64,000 nucleotides of DNA, from contig NZ_JAIUMR010000010.1 of assembly GCF_022565475.1 (NCBI RefSeq), positions 1-64,000 of the forward strand, in the 5' to 3' direction. Positions 46,507-57,022 of the stretch are shown here, in pieces. Made by a program: the position numbers and the translations under genes. This DNA is from Aliidiomarina sp. Lineage in GTDB: Bacteria > Pseudomonadota > Gammaproteobacteria > Enterobacterales > Alteromonadaceae. Numbering within the stretch: the first letter of the stretch is position 1; each line of letters begins with the position of its first letter. The notes under the pieces are model-generated. The model was not told the origin of the DNA, ran no database searches, and saw only the letters and a program-made list of their open reading frames with translations.

Positions 46507-47565
46507 TTATTCTTGCAACTGTTGCTGAATAAACTTCCGAATCGGTGTGGGCATCCCCACTTGTTCAAGCTGCTCTTGATCAATCGCCTTTAGATCACGT
46601 GGCTGCGACAAGGTTTCATTGAGTTCAAGCGCTTGCACTTGCCAAACCTGAGCGCGCAGCTTGTAGTGGCTAAACGTGTGGAGAAATTCGCCAACTAAAT
46701 TGGCGTTTTCCGGAGCACTCTCAAGTTCAGGGAGGGCCCATAACGTCGCCCAGATGCCTTGTTCTGGACGACGCTCGAGCCACAAACCATCGCGTTCGAG
46801 TTGCCAGAGAAAGTGGCCATGACGTGTTGGCAGTGTCTTTTTTGTTTTTGGGTTGGGAAACTCCGCCACCCGATTCTGCAGTTTTGCTTGGCAATGTCGC
46901 ACGAAAGGACATTTTTCACAGTTTGGACTTTTGGGTTTACAGACTGTTGCGCCTAAATCTAAGAGACCTTGAGCAAAGTTGCGATTGTTTTGGTTTGGTG
47001 TGAGATGCTCTGCAAGTTGCCAAAGTGTTTTATTGACAGCGGTACTCAGCGGCTGTCCGGAAATGGTGAAAAGGCGACAAAATAGGCGCCGAACATTGCC
47101 GTCGACAATGGGTCCATAGGCGTCGAATGCAAATGCGCGAATGGCGCCTGCAGTATAGCGACCGACGCCGGGGATTTTCTCCAGTTCAGTAAGCTCCTGA
47201 GGAAATTGACCGTCGTACTCATTCACCAGATACCGCGCAGCTTTCTGCAGATTTCGCGCCCGCGAGTAATAACCTAGACCTTGCCATAAGGCCATCACCT
47301 GATCTTCTTCCGCGGCGGCTAACGTCGGCAAATCAGGAAACGTTTCCATCCAGCGCTGGAAATAGGGAACGACAGTGCTCACCTGTGTTTGCTGCAACAT
47401 AATTTCGCTTACCAGAACACGGTAGGGTGTCGCGGGTTGCTGCCACGGCAAATCGTGGCGACCATGTTGTTGTTGCCAAGCGAGCACACACTGAGCGAAG
47501 CCATCGGCTGTCAGTGAGAATGCTGGTAAAACGGACTTTTCATTACTTTTTTTCGGTGAACTCAT
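46507..47565 (-). CDS. mutY: A/G-specific adenine glycosylase MutY
   Basis: Removes adenine mispaired with 8-oxoguanine. The helix-hairpin-helix and catalytic Asp region ([33 protein letters not shown]) is followed by the 4Fe-4S ligands in [17 protein letters not shown] (C-x6-C-x2-C-x5-C). The C-terminal NUDIX-like domain recognises 8-oxoG. 352 residues equals E. coli in size. The start region overlaps a long upstream open frame of trmB on the other strand, which is not coding. Confidence 0.95.
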   Translation of the reverse strand: MSSPKKSNEKSVLPAFSLTADGFAQCVLAWQQQHGRHDLPWQQPATPYRVLVSEIMLQQTQVSTVVPYFQRWMETFPDLPTLAAAEEDQVMALWQGLGYYSRARNLQKAARYLVNEYDGQFPQELTELEKIPGVGRYTAGAIRAFAFDAYGPIVDGNVRRLFCRLFTISGQPLSTAVNKTLWQLAEHLTPNQNNRNFAQGLLDLGATVCKPKSPNCEKCPFVRHCQAKLQNRVAEFPNPKTKKTLPTRHGHFLWQLERDGLWLERRPEQGIWATLWALPELESAPENANLVGEFLHTFSHYKLRAQVWQVQALELNETLSQPRDLKAIDQEQLEQVGMPTPIRKFIQQQLQE

Positions 47566-47645
47566 GGAATTTGCTTGTTTTTTCGGCAGCGAGTTGGATA
47601 ATGGCGACCCATTTTAGACTTCATCCGACGAGTGTAACAGGTTCA

Positions 47646-48386
47646 ATGACCATGGCAGAGCAAAAATCACCATTAATGACCAACGACGAACAGCAGTCAA
47701 CGGGCGAACGCTACATGCGGCAGATTCGCAGCTTTGTTCGCCGCGAAGGCCGCCTCACGAAAGGACAGGCTGGTGCGCTCGAGCGCCAGTGGCCGACTAT
47801 GGGTATTGAGTTTCATGGTGAAGTGCTTAACCCGTCGACCTTGTTTGGCAATGACCATCCGGTTGTCCTCGAAATCGGTTTTGGCATGGGTAAGTCACTT
47901 GTGGCGATGGCGAAAGCAATGCCAGAGAAGAACTTTATTGGTGTTGAAGTGCATCGACCGGGCGTCGGAGCCTGCTTGCTTGAAGCAGAAAGCCAAGGCG
48001 TTAGTAACTTAAAAGTGATAGAGCATGACGCGGTTGAAGTGCTGAAAGACTGGCTTCCAGATCATTGTTTAGACGGCGTGCAGATCTTCTTTCCTGACCC
48101 ATGGCATAAAAAACGTCACCATAAACGCCGCTTAATTCAGCTTGAGTTTGTAGCGTTATTGCGGACTAAATTGAAAGAGGGTGGTGTTCTTCATTTGGCA
48201 ACAGATTGGGAAAATTATGCGGAGCATATGCTCGAGGTGATGAGCGCAGCGCCGGGCTTCGAAAACCAAGCCGCAGATGGAACCTATATTCCGCGCCCAG
48301 ATGAGCGCCCGCTGACAAAGTTCGAGCAGCGTGGACACCGGTTAGGCCATGGCGTGTGGGACATGAAGTTTACCGCGACTGTCTGA
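47646..48386 (+). CDS. trmB: tRNA (guanine-N7-)-methyltransferase TrmB
   Basis: Methylates G46 of tRNA using S-adenosylmethionine. Motifs: [14 protein letters not shown] at the N-terminus, [16 protein letters not shown] for [18 protein letters not shown], and the catalytic [19 protein letters not shown]. About 246 residues, as in E. coli (239). The frame is open from 47427, but that part lies inside mutY; I chose ATG 47646 (or 47652, MAEQKSP), with ACAGG just upstream. It is divergent from mutY, as in many gammaproteobacteria. Confidence 0.94.
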   Translation: MTMAEQKSPLMTNDEQQSTGERYMRQIRSFVRREGRLTKGQAGALERQWPTMGIEFHGEVLNPSTLFGNDHPVVLEIGFGMGKSLVAMAKAMPEKNFIGVEVHRPGVGACLLEAESQGVSNLKVIEHDAVEVLKDWLPDHCLDGVQIFFPDPWHKKRHHKRRLIQLEFVALLRTKLKEGGVLHLATDWENYAEHMLEVMSAAPGFENQAADGTYIPRPDERPLTKFEQRGHRLGHGVWDMKFTATV

Positions 48387-48441
48387 TTAAACTGATTGTA
48401 TTCTATGGAGTCCCAAGCATGCAGATACAGCTTGGGATTTT

Positions 48442-49602
48442 TTAATCGTCGAGGAGATCACTCAGGACTTGGTTTAAATACAGTCGACCTAATGCTGTGG
48501 TTTCCCAAGACTGCTTATGGCTAACGATAAAGCCACGTTGAATTGCGTCGCTCAATGCATTTTCGGCAGCTTGAATCGGCAGTCCAGTAAAGGCGGTAAA
48601 GTCCGACTTTGGCACAGGTTCAAGGAGCCGCAGTCGATTCATGAAAAACTCGAAACACAAGTCGCTGTCACTGACCTGCCAATGCTTATACAGATAAGGT
48701 CGCGTTAAGTCTAAGTAACCGCGTGGATGCTTTATTTTTTCGCTGCGCATAATTCGTCCTTCGGCTGGCAGCGTGATCTTGCCATGCGCACCACAACCAA
48801 TTCCTAAGTAGTCACCAAAGCGCCAATAATTAGTGTTGTGGCGACCTCGATGACCCGGCCAACCATAAGCACTGACTTCGTATTGCTCGTATCCTGCCGC
48901 CGCTAGGCGTTGATGCCCTTGTTCATAGATTTCCCACAAGAGATCGTCATGCGGTAACTGCGGCGGTTGACTGGCAAATAATGTATTTGGCTCGATGGTG
49001 AGTTGATACCAGGAAATGTGGGGTGGGTTCAGCGCGATAATGCCGTCTAAATCAGCCATTGCTGTCGCCAAAGTTTGATCGGGAAGGCCGTGCATTAAAT
49101 CGAGATTAAAACTTTTTAATGGCAAGATGCTTGCGTGTCGAGCTGCCACTCGTGCCTGTTCGGGGTCGTGAATTCGACCCAAGCGCTGAAGCTGTTCGGT
49201 TTGAAGGCTTTGAACACCAATCGACAAGCGATTAACACCGGCGTCGACAAACCCTGCAAAACGTTCGGTTTCAAAGGTTCCAGGGTTGGCTTCCAATGTG
49301 ATCTCGATATCATCAGCAAATGGAATTCGTTGTTCGATTCCTTGTAAGAGACGCTGAATGCCGGCCGCAGAAAATAAGCTCGGTGTGCCACCGCCGATAA
49401 AAATTGAGTGCAGTTCGCGCCCTTGTACGAAGGCTAGATCTTGCTCGAGATCATCCAGCAAACAAGCAATGTACTCGGCTTCCGGTATCACATTCGGTTG
49501 CGCGTGCGAATTAAAATCGCAATATGGGCATTTTTGTACGCACCAAGGAATGTGCACATAAAGACTGAGTGGAGGCAGTTGCAACACCATCGGTGAACTC
49601 AC
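48442..49602 (-). CDS. hemW: Radical SAM heme chaperone HemW
   Basis: Binds heme and inserts it into target proteins; formerly annotated as a coproporphyrinogen oxidase. The radical-SAM cluster motif is CVQKCPYC (C-x3-C-x2-C), followed by the [10 protein letters not shown] and [10 protein letters not shown] motifs. It lacks the extra N-terminal features of true HemN. 386 residues is normal. The GTG start overlaps the rdgB stop (GTGA); ATG at 49590 is an alternative. rdgB-hemW is a conserved gammaproteobacterial pair. Confidence 0.94.
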   Translation of the reverse strand: MSSPMVLQLPPLSLYVHIPWCVQKCPYCDFNSHAQPNVIPEAEYIACLLDDLEQDLAFVQGRELHSIFIGGGTPSLFSAAGIQRLLQGIEQRIPFADDIEITLEANPGTFETERFAGFVDAGVNRLSIGVQSLQTEQLQRLGRIHDPEQARVAARHASILPLKSFNLDLMHGLPDQTLATAMADLDGIIALNPPHISWYQLTIEPNTLFASQPPQLPHDDLLWEIYEQGHQRLAAAGYEQYEVSAYGWPGHRGRHNTNYWRFGDYLGIGCGAHGKITLPAEGRIMRSEKIKHPRGYLDLTRPYLYKHWQVSDSDLCFEFFMNRLRLLEPVPKSDFTAFTGLPIQAAENALSDAIQRGFIVSHKQSWETTALGRLYLNQVLSDLLDD

Positions 49603-50276
49603 ACTAAGCTGTTCATGAGCAAGTTAAGTGCTTGCCCACGGTGACTGAGTTGTTTTTTTAAATCGGCAGTAAGCTCAGCTGCGGTGCACTGTTGCTCAGG
49701 CACCCAGAAAATGGGGTCGTAGCCAAATCCGCCTGTACCAGCGGCTGCAGTGGTAATATATCCAGGCCAACGACCATGACAAACAATGGGCGTGGGATCA
49801 TCTGCTGAGCGCATATATACCAAGACACAATGGAATTGAGCTTGCCGTTGTTCCTGAGGAACCCCCGCAAGTGCCGCCAATAATTTCGCAATATTCGCTT
49901 GGTCTTTTGTCAGCAGCTGGCCATCTTCGTCGGTTGTCGAAAACTTCACGTTATCATCAAGTTGTGCGTAACGCGCTGAGTAGATGCCGGGAGCACCGGA
50001 TAAATAGTCAACTGCAAGTCCAGAATCATCCGCGAGTGCTGGTAAACCAGTTGCAGCACAGGCATGACGTGCTTTAATGATGGCATTCTCAATAAAGGTT
50101 TTACCGGTTTCCTCGGCATCGCTTACCTTAAACTCGGTTTGTGGGATCACGTCCCAGCCGAAAGGCGCGAGTAAAGCAACCAGTTCCGCTACTTTCCCTG
50201 CATTTCCGGTGGCTAGTACCAGTTTTTTTTTAGGTTTATCATTAATATTTTGATTTTCTGGCATAATTTTCATCAA
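49599..50276 (-). CDS. rdgB: dITP/XTP pyrophosphatase RdgB
   Basis: Hydrolyses non-canonical purine nucleotides (XTP, dITP, ITP) to keep them out of DNA. Motifs: [47 protein letters not shown] and GFGYDPIFW, then LSHRGQAL. 225 residues is longer than E. coli (197): about 17 extra residues precede KKLVLATGN, and a small insertion lies around [14 protein letters not shown] later start is not obvious, since the codons upstream of the core are in frame and no strong ribosome-binding site is seen. Confidence 0.94.
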   Translation of the reverse strand: MMKIMPENQNINDKPKKKLVLATGNAGKVAELVALLAPFGWDVIPQTEFKVSDAEETGKTFIENAIIKARHACAATGLPALADDSGLAVDYLSGAPGIYSARYAQLDDNVKFSTTDEDGQLLTKDQANIAKLLAALAGVPQEQRQAQFHCVLVYMRSADDPTPIVCHGRWPGYITTAAAGTGGFGYDPIFWVPEQQCTAAELTADLKKQLSHRGQALNLLMNSLV

Positions 50277-50373
50277 TGACGCAAATAAATTTATGCGGCG
50301 AATTATAGCGCACTTCTTTGCCTGTGTTATTATCTATTGCCCTGATATTAAGAGAAGGAACGAGTGAGAACCT

Positions 50374-52110
50374 ATGGAAGCCGTGAACTTTCTTATATTA
50401 ATTGCAGGCGCAATGTTGTTTCTCAGCATCGTTGCCGTGCAATTTTCGGTTCGCATTGGTGCTCCACTGCTTTTAGTGTTTCTTTCCATAGGTATGCTGG
50501 CGGGTGAGGAAGGACTGCTTGGTTTAACCTTCAATAATCCCGATATAGCATTACTTATCGGCTCTGTGGCCCTCGTCATTATTCTTTTTGATGGTGGCTT
50601 GCGTACCCATCCGGAACGTTTTCGCGTCGCACTTGCACCAGCCGCTATGCTGGCCTCGGTGGGTGTCATTATCACCTGTATCATCACCGGAATTGCTGCC
50701 GCTTACTTATTTGGTTTTTCGTGGGTTGAAGGACTCTTACTGGGTGCAATCCTGAGTTCGACTGACGCAGCTGCAGTATTCTCAATTTTCCAGTCGCAAA
50801 AACTGCGGATTAAAGAGCGTGTTGCTGCAACCTTGGAAATTGAATCGGGGAGTAATGACCCGATGGCCGTCATTTTGACGGTAACGCTTGTGAGTGTGTT
50901 AGCGCAGCCCGAGTTACCGGTTGGTTTCGGCGTTGTCGTTGTCTTTCTGCAACAAGCTATAGTCGGAGCGCTTTTAGGTTATCTCGGCGGGAAACTTTTT
51001 GTTTTAACCTGTCGAAAATTACAATTGCATGTCTCGTTTTTCCCTCTCTTAGCGGTTTCCGCAAGTATCTTAGTCTTTGGGCTAGCAGCTAATTTAGGCG
51101 GAAGTGGCTTCTTAGCTGTGTATTTGATGGGCTACTTGGTGGGCAATGCGAAGCTACCCCAAGTGATGCATATTTTAAGAGTTCATGACGGTCTCGCTTG
51201 GTTGTCACAAATCGTCATGTTCTTGATGCTTGGCTTGTTGATGACGCCAAGTTCAGTATTCAATATTATTCTACCGGCCTTGGGGCTAGCCCTTGTGCTG
51301 ATTTTTGTTGCTCGTCCAGTTGCGGTGTTTATAAGTTTGGCACCGTTCCGTTTTCCTTGGCGGGATCAGGTTTTTATCAGTTGGGTCGGTTTGCGCGGCG
51401 CGGTACCGATCGTACTCGCGTTATTTCCATGGATATCTGGCCTGGAAAACCAACAACTCTACTTTGAAATAGCCTTCGTTGTTGTCCTCGTTTCTCTCGT
51501 AGTTCAGGGTTGGAGTATCTCCTATACCGCGAGAAAAATGGGGCTGGAAATTCCACCGGAGGCTGAGCCTGATTCTCGGACACCGATTGAGTCAATCCGT
51601 GCCGATGATGTAATGGAAGTAGCCGTGTATCGAATTACCGAAGATTCAGCAGCGGTAGAACATTTCTGGCATGAAATTAACTTACCACGTGACGCTGACT
51701 TTGTGGGCTTAGTACGTGACGGTCATTGGCTGCGATCCAGTAATAATCCACAGCTGTTAGCCGGTGATTTTATTATGGTGCTAACGCGCACCTCTGACGT
51801 CGCCAAAATTAGTGAAGTACTTGCATCGTCAGGCAGCGATCAACGGGTGAATAAAAAGTCGTTCTTTGGTGATTTTATATTGAATGCAGATATTACCCTT
51901 GCTGATTTGGCCGGCTTTTACGCGATTCCTGAGGACAGCGGCGAAGAGTTAGACACGGATATTCGCGAGATCTTTCGGCGTCGCTTCCATCGCCGCGTGG
52001 TTATCGGCGATCATATTATTATCGGGAATTTGATGTTTACTGTGCGCGAAGTAAGCGAAGAAGGCACGATTTTGAAGGTTGGTGTGAAGGTGGTTGAACA
52101 ACGCAAATAA
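50374..52110 (+). CDS. nhaP2: Potassium/proton antiporter NhaP2 (CvrA type)
   Basis: Cation/proton antiporter of the CPA1 family, exporting K+ (and possibly Na+) in exchange for protons. About 12-13 membrane helices fill residues 5-390, with the ion-site stretch LLGAILSSTDAAAVFSIF and ESGSNDPMAVILTV. A cytoplasmic TrkA-C domain (about 408-485) and a CorC/HlyC-like domain (about 495-575) follow, the same order as E. coli CvrA (578 residues, equal length). It is inserted in the opposite direction between rdgB and DUF4426, interrupting the usual yggT-rdgB cluster. Confidence 0.92.
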   Translation: MEAVNFLILIAGAMLFLSIVAVQFSVRIGAPLLLVFLSIGMLAGEEGLLGLTFNNPDIALLIGSVALVIILFDGGLRTHPERFRVALAPAAMLASVGVIITCIITGIAAAYLFGFSWVEGLLLGAILSSTDAAAVFSIFQSQKLRIKERVAATLEIESGSNDPMAVILTVTLVSVLAQPELPVGFGVVVVFLQQAIVGALLGYLGGKLFVLTCRKLQLHVSFFPLLAVSASILVFGLAANLGGSGFLAVYLMGYLVGNAKLPQVMHILRVHDGLAWLSQIVMFLMLGLLMTPSSVFNIILPALGLALVLIFVARPVAVFISLAPFRFPWRDQVFISWVGLRGAVPIVLALFPWISGLENQQLYFEIAFVVVLVSLVVQGWSISYTARKMGLEIPPEAEPDSRTPIESIRADDVMEVAVYRITEDSAAVEHFWHEINLPRDADFVGLVRDGHWLRSSNNPQLLAGDFIMVLTRTSDVAKISEVLASSGSDQRVNKKSFFGDFILNADITLADLAGFYAIPEDSGEELDTDIREIFRRRFHRRVVIGDHIIIGNLMFTVREVSEEGTILKVGVKVVEQRK

Positions 52111-52143
52111 GCGTTGTTCAACCGAGCCGCTTTCAAGTCATGC

Positions 52144-52650
52144 TTAATCTCGATAGAAGGTGTGTGTGAAGCGCAATTCTCGAGTTTCATCGCCATGGCG
52201 GATGGTAATAAAGAAGCGTATCCGATCGTCATCGCTATGGCGGACTTCCGAAATGAAATAAATCGCGGGCTCTTCAATAAACCGGCGGAACTGCAGTTCC
52301 TGCCGTTGTCCGGCACTGTTGAGTGCATAGCCTTGAATTTGCGCACGTAAGGCAGGTTTATCTTCTCGGCTGGCGTCCAAAACAGAAATATTCACTAAGC
52401 CGCGAGCATTACTGCGACGGATATTGTAGCGGTTGGCAATATCGGCCTGTAAAAAGGTACTCGCGAAAGCAATATAATGAACTTCCCAATCGCCGAGCTC
52501 GACAAACTGTCCACCTTGTGGCTCGCTTGTCTGCGTCGTGGTTTGACTATGAGCCTGCCATGATAGCAGCATCAAAACCACGAGAGTCACGATCCAAGCG
52601 ATGGTGGTTGCCTTGCACAAGAGCGAGCGATAGAGCTTCAATTGGGTCAT
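52144..52650 (-). CDS. DUF4426 periplasmic protein
   Basis: 168 residues with an N-terminal signal or anchor (ATTIAWIVTLVVLMLLSW...SQT) and the DUF4426 domain: FVELGDWEVHYIAFASTFLQADIANRYNIRRS, then VNISVL and RFFITIRHG near the end. The family is common in Vibrio and Alteromonadales beside yggT; function unknown. I chose ATG 52650, seven bases after the yggT stop; the frame runs on into yggT. It is the last gene of the yggS-proC-yggT block here. Confidence 0.88.
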   Translation of the reverse strand: MTQLKLYRSLLCKATTIAWIVTLVVLMLLSWQAHSQTTTQTSEPQGGQFVELGDWEVHYIAFASTFLQADIANRYNIRRSNARGLVNISVLDASREDKPALRAQIQGYALNSAGQRQELQFRRFIEEPAIYFISEVRHSDDDRIRFFITIRHGDETRELRFTHTFYRD

Positions 52651-52657
52651 CGATGAC

Positions 52658-53191
52658 TTAGCCTCCCAATGAAATACGCAGGAATTGGACAATAATAATC
52701 AGGACTAAAACCGACAAGTCGAGACCGCCAATGGGTGGGATAATACGGCGAATCGGTGCAAGTAATGGCTCCGTTAATTGCGCCATGACAAACTCCATCG
52801 GATGACGCCCTTGGCTAAACCAGCTTAAGATCGCGCGAATCAGTAAGATCCAGAAAACCAACGTTAGCGCTGTCACTATCGTTGCTTGGATGGACGTAAC
52901 GAGCAGTTCAATAACACCAAAGGGAAAACCGCCTAACTGCAAGTGAACGATAATAAAGAATTTAAGTGCTGACAAGGCCACAGCAAGAAATGCAGCGGCA
53001 ATGTCAAAACGTCCAAGAGTCGGTAAGATCTTTCGCAACGGAGTTAAAATCGGGCTGGTGATCTTGACGATAAATTGTGACACTGGATTAAAATAGTCCA
53101 CGCGTGCAAGTTGCATCCACAAGCGCAAGATGACCACCATGATGTACAGGTTAAAAACGGTAACAATTAAAAACTGAGCACCTTCGCCCAT
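52658..53191 (-). CDS. yggT: YggT family membrane protein
   Basis: 177 residues with two YGGT repeats (each two helices, about 5-75 and 100-175), each ending in the P-hh-P-h+hhP pattern (VKITSPILTPLRKILPTLGRFD; LTEPLLAPIRRIIPPIGGLD). The family includes the chloroplast CCB3 haem-attachment factor and has been tied to osmotic stress or cell-division membrane organisation in bacteria. It follows proC by 30 bases on the same strand. Confidence 0.93.
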   Translation of the reverse strand: MGEGAQFLIVTVFNLYIMVVILRLWMQLARVDYFNPVSQFIVKITSPILTPLRKILPTLGRFDIAAAFLAVALSALKFFIIVHLQLGGFPFGVIELLVTSIQATIVTALTLVFWILLIRAILSWFSQGRHPMEFVMAQLTEPLLAPIRRIIPPIGGLDLSVLVLIIIVQFLRISLGG

Positions 53192-53221
53192 AGCTATTTC
53201 CTTATCGACCGTTGGTCGTGA

Positions 53222-54049
53222 TTAAAATAGTTTCGCCATTTCTCGATTTCGTGCGACAGCCGCCGCGACTGCTTTTTTCGAAACTTCGTTGAGTTCACCT
53301 TGTTGATAGGCTTCGATACCTTTTGCGGTGGAACCGCCTTTACTGGTGACTTGTTTGCGTAAATCGACCAGCGATAGCTCACTTTCACAGGCCATTTTTG
53401 CCGCACCTAAGGCAGTTTGCTGAACCATAGCACGTGCTTGTTCTGGACTCACTCCAAACTCTTCGGCAGCGCGTTGCAAACCGTGCATAAACTCGAAAAA
53501 GTAAGCCGGTCCACTACCTGCTACAGCACCCAGTACATCAATTGCGTCTTCATCTTCAAGCCATAAGGTAATGCCGACGTAGTCAAAGACTTGCTGCACA
53601 AACTCTTTTTCTGCAGCTGTAACTTTATCATCGGCAACAAGACCAGAAACACCTTCACCCACCAACGACGGTGTATTTGGCATAACCCGGATAATGCGGA
53701 TGTCATCGCCAAGAAAGTCATAATAGCTTTCAAAACGAAGTCCAGCAGCGATGGTAACAATCAATTTGTCAGCGAGATTGCTCACATTTTCTTTTAAATC
53801 TTCACAAACCTCCCGCATTAACTGCGGTTTGACCGACAATACGATGACGTCGGCAGCATTTGCGACTTCATGATTATTTTGCGAAGTTCGCAATCCGTAT
53901 TTTTCAGATAGGAGATCGAGCTTGGGGCGACTCGGGTTGCTAACCAACACAGATTGTGCTGGGAATCCGCCTTTGATCATGCCACCGATAATACTTTGTG
54001 GCATATTACCAGCTCCGATGAAGCCAATTGTACGAACGTCATTTTGCAT
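53222..54049 (-). CDS. proC: Pyrroline-5-carboxylate reductase ProC
   Basis: Last step of proline synthesis: NAD(P)H reduction of pyrroline-5-carboxylate. The Rossmann motif is GFIGAGNMPQSIIGGM; IRVMPNTPSLVGEGVSGL, AVAGSGPAYFFEFMHGL and the terminal LRKQVTSKGGSTAKGIEAY are classic. 275 residues is normal. It lies between yggS and yggT, the usual arrangement in gammaproteobacteria. proBA is 8 kb away on the same strand. Confidence 0.96.
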   Translation of the reverse strand: MQNDVRTIGFIGAGNMPQSIIGGMIKGGFPAQSVLVSNPSRPKLDLLSEKYGLRTSQNNHEVANAADVIVLSVKPQLMREVCEDLKENVSNLADKLIVTIAAGLRFESYYDFLGDDIRIIRVMPNTPSLVGEGVSGLVADDKVTAAEKEFVQQVFDYVGITLWLEDEDAIDVLGAVAGSGPAYFFEFMHGLQRAAEEFGVSPEQARAMVQQTALGAAKMACESELSLVDLRKQVTSKGGSTAKGIEAYQQGELNEVSKKAVAAAVARNREMAKLF

Positions 54050-54147
54050 ACGAAAAACTTCCTCTAATACGCGCAGAATTTGATTATAGTCTACCGTGAA
54101 TGGCGATACTTTTCCTGCTTTTCAAGCGTTAACCCGCATGATTCTGG

Positions 54148-54861
54148 CTATTTCTCTCGTGCACCAAACAAGGCTGTACCAATTCGAACCATGGTAGAGC
54201 CATGTCGGACTGCGGCCTCTAAGTCATTACTCATGCCAAGCGATAAGGTGTCGACCGTCGGATGGCTTTGTTGTAATTCAAGAAATGCATCGTATAGGGT
54301 TGAGTAGCTTTGTGCTTGCTGTTCCGCTGTCGCGTTGGCAGCTGGAATAGCCATCAAACCACGCAACGTCAGACGCGGAAGATCTTCGACTGTTTGCGCA
54401 AGGGCAGCGATATTAGCCAGCGCGACCCCAGACTTACTCTCTTCATCATCAATATTCACTTGGATTAAGACTTGCAGGGGCGGCAGTGACAGTGGCCTTT
54501 GGTCATTGAGGCGGCGGGCAATTTTTTCACGGTCGAGACTTTGCATCCAAGTAAAATGTTCGGCGACATCCTTGGTTTTGTTCGATTGCAGAGGGCCAAT
54601 GAAGTGCCACTCAAGATCCGTGAGCGCGGCTAATTCATTGATTTTCTCAATACCTTCTTGGACGTAGTTTTCGCCGAATGCGCGCTGTCCGTATTGATAA
54701 AGCTCAGCAATATCTGTTGCCGGTTTGGTTTTGCTGACAGCAAGCAGCTTTACTGAATTTTGCGGACGCTGGCATTCTTCGCACGCGGCATCGATTTGCG
54801 CGGACACCAATTGAAAGCGCGCGCTCATTGAGTTGCTTTTTTCTTGAGTCTCGGGATTCAT
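54148..54861 (-). CDS. yggS: Pyridoxal phosphate homeostasis protein YggS
   Basis: PLP-binding single-domain alanine-racemase-like barrel that buffers PLP and affects amino-acid homeostasis, with no known catalysis. The PLP lysine is in LLAVSKTKPATDI; FGENYVQEGIEKI, EWHFIGPLQSNKTKDV and the phosphate site SLGMSNDLEAAVRHGSTMVRIGTALFG are all present. 237 residues is normal. It is divergent from pilT, a common arrangement. An internal ATG at residue 12 is an alternative start. Confidence 0.95.
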   Translation of the reverse strand: MNPETQEKSNSMSARFQLVSAQIDAACEECQRPQNSVKLLAVSKTKPATDIAELYQYGQRAFGENYVQEGIEKINELAALTDLEWHFIGPLQSNKTKDVAEHFTWMQSLDREKIARRLNDQRPLSLPPLQVLIQVNIDDEESKSGVALANIAALAQTVEDLPRLTLRGLMAIPAANATAEQQAQSYSTLYDAFLELQQSHPTVDTLSLGMSNDLEAAVRHGSTMVRIGTALFGAREK

Positions 54862-54916
54862 CAGCGTAACCTCATTAAATCATCTCAATCTGACTTTCGG
54901 CCGAAGAGCATATCAT

Positions 54917-55945
54917 ATGGATATTAAACAATTATTAGAATATAGCGTAACGAACGGGGCTTCGGATTTACATCTATCGACAGGTACAGTCCCCCTTGTT
55001 CGTATTGACGGCGACTTAACACCGGTTCACGACGCAAACCTCGACTCGGAAGCGGTCGCCGCGATGGTGAAATCGGTGATGAATGAGCGTCAGCTGGAAC
55101 AATTTGAGAAGCAACTCGAAGTTGATTTCTCGTTTGCGGTGAAGGGATTAGCGCGATTCCGTGCCAATGTCTTTATGCAGCAATATGGACCAGCGGGCGT
55201 GTTTCGGACGATTCCGGATCGCGTCCTCACCTTAGAAGATATCAATGCACCGGATATTTTTAAGCGTATTTCCGATTATCCTCGTGGTTTGGTGCTTGTT
55301 ACTGGACCTACCGGCTCAGGGAAATCAACGACGTTAGCGGCAATGGTGGATTATATTAACGCCACTAAGCCGCAACACATTCTTACTATTGAGGATCCGA
55401 TTGAATTTGTTCATGAGAGTAAAATGAGCTTAGTCAATCAGCGCGAAGTTTTTCGCGATACCTTGAGTTTTAGTAATGCGTTGCGTGTCGCATTACGCGA
55501 GGATCCTGATGTCATTCTTGTTGGTGAGTTACGGGACTTAGAAACCATTCGTTTGGCCTTAACCGCTGCAGAAACTGGGCACTTAGTGTTCGCAACCCTT
55601 CATACCACATCAGCACCGAAAACCATTGACCGTATTATTGACGTGTTTCCAGGTGATGAGAAGTCGATGGTCCGTTCGATGCTTTCGGAATCGTTACGAG
55701 CCGTCATTTCGCAACAACTGGTCAAAAAGAAGGGCGGCGGACGGGTTGCCGCGCATGAAATCATGTTAGCGACACCGGCAATCAAGAACTTGGTTCGCGA
55801 AGCGAAAATTGCACAAATGTACTCGGCAATTCAAACCGGCGCTGCGATCGGTATGCAAACACTGGAGCAATCGCTGAATCGACTGGCACAATCGGGACTT
55901 ATTTCAGAAGAAGTTGTGCGTAGTAAGCTGGGGCAAATTGAATAG
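54917..55945 (+). CDS. pilT: Type IV pilus retraction ATPase PilT
   Basis: Hexameric ATPase that disassembles type IV pili for twitching. The N-terminal PAS-like domain (NGASDLHLSTGTVPLVRIDGDL) leads to Walker A GPTGSGKSTT, the Asp box (TIEDPIEFVH), Walker B (LRDLETIRLALTAAETGHLV), the His box (ATLHTTSAPKTIDRIIDVFP) and the AIRNLIRE-like motif, here AIKNLVREAK, that is diagnostic of PilT. 342 residues. No pilU follows it here; tsaD comes next. Confidence 0.95.
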   Translation: MDIKQLLEYSVTNGASDLHLSTGTVPLVRIDGDLTPVHDANLDSEAVAAMVKSVMNERQLEQFEKQLEVDFSFAVKGLARFRANVFMQQYGPAGVFRTIPDRVLTLEDINAPDIFKRISDYPRGLVLVTGPTGSGKSTTLAAMVDYINATKPQHILTIEDPIEFVHESKMSLVNQREVFRDTLSFSNALRVALREDPDVILVGELRDLETIRLALTAAETGHLVFATLHTTSAPKTIDRIIDVFPGDEKSMVRSMLSESLRAVISQQLVKKKGGGRVAAHEIMLATPAIKNLVREAKIAQMYSAIQTGAAIGMQTLEQSLNRLAQSGLISEEVVRSKLGQIE

Positions 55946-56007
55946 TCCTAGGACAGGGTTTTTGCTAGAATACTAGCCCTTTGAATGTGAGTGGATGAAG
56001 AATTGTA

Positions 56008-57021
56008 ATGCGTGTACTTGGAATAGAAACGTCCTGTGATGAGACCGGTATTGCTATTTATGATACCGAGCAAGGTCTGCTCTCACACGTCCTTTATAGT
56101 CAAGTGAAACTGCATGCTGATTATGGTGGCGTGGTGCCAGAGCTGGCCTCACGCGATCATGTTCGCAAAACCTTACCCTTGATCGAACAAGCACTGCGTG
56201 ATGCGAATCTCACCGCCACAGATATCGATGGCATCGCCTATACGGCGGGTCCTGGACTCATCGGCGCGCTGTTGGTTGGCGCAACCATTGGTCGCAGTTT
56301 AGCCTTTGGTTGGCAGAAACCAGCGATTGGTGTGCATCATATGGAAGGCCATTTGTTGGCACCGATGCTTGAAGCGACACGTCCAGAATTTCCTTTTATC
56401 GCGTTACTTGTGTCAGGCGGACACACTCAGTTAGTGCAAGTAAATGGCATTGGCGAATATGAACTTCTTGGTGAGTCGGTTGACGATGCAGCGGGAGAAG
56501 CGTTCGATAAAACCGCCAAGCTGTTAGGCTTGGACTACCCTGGCGGACCGCGGCTTGCAAAGCTTGCAGAGCAGGGCGTTGCTGGCCGCTTCATCTTTCC
56601 TCGGCCAATGACGGATAAGCCAGGTCTCAACTTCAGCTTTAGTGGGCTAAAAACGGCTGCTGCAATTGCCATTGCGGAAAATGGTAACGACCTGCAGACC
56701 CAAGCTGATATTGCTTTGGCTTTCCAAGATGCGGTCGTTGATACACTTTTGATTAAATGTCGTCGTGCATTAGAACAAACTGGCCTCAAGCGTATCGTTA
56801 TGGCGGGAGGCGTGAGTGCAAACGTTCGGCTGCGTGCAGCGCTGGCTGAAACTATGGCCGAGCTTGGTGGGCAAGTATTCTACCCGCGACCAGAATTCTG
56901 TACAGACAATGGCGCTATGATTGCTTTTGCTGGTGCGCAACGATTAGCGGCTGGACAACATGCAGATCCAGAGGTCAAAGTAAGACCGCGATGGCCTCTT
57001 ACCGAATTGCCGCCGCTTTAA
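56008..57021 (+). CDS. tsaD: tRNA threonylcarbamoyladenosine synthase subunit TsaD
   Basis: Transfers the threonylcarbamoyl group to A37 of ANN-decoding tRNAs, with TsaB and TsaE. Motifs: [13 protein letters not shown], the metal-binding [54 protein letters not shown] and [12 protein letters not shown]. 337 residues equals E. coli. A palindromic GCTAG-AATA-CTAGC lies over the probable promoter. rpsU, usually next to it on the opposite strand, is not here; plsY converges with it with a one-base gap. Confidence 0.96.
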   Translation: MRVLGIETSCDETGIAIYDTEQGLLSHVLYSQVKLHADYGGVVPELASRDHVRKTLPLIEQALRDANLTATDIDGIAYTAGPGLIGALLVGATIGRSLAFGWQKPAIGVHHMEGHLLAPMLEATRPEFPFIALLVSGGHTQLVQVNGIGEYELLGESVDDAAGEAFDKTAKLLGLDYPGGPRLAKLAEQGVAGRFIFPRPMTDKPGLNFSFSGLKTAAAIAIAENGNDLQTQADIALAFQDAVVDTLLIKCRRALEQTGLKRIVMAGGVSANVRLRAALAETMAELGGQVFYPRPEFCTDNGAMIAFAGAQRLAAGQHADPEVKVRPRWPLTELPPL

Positions 57022-57022
57022 A

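Noticed and set aside
47427..47645. N-terminal extension of trmB
   Set aside because: It lies inside the mutY coding start on the other strand, its residues are unlike TrmB, and a normal start exists at 47646.
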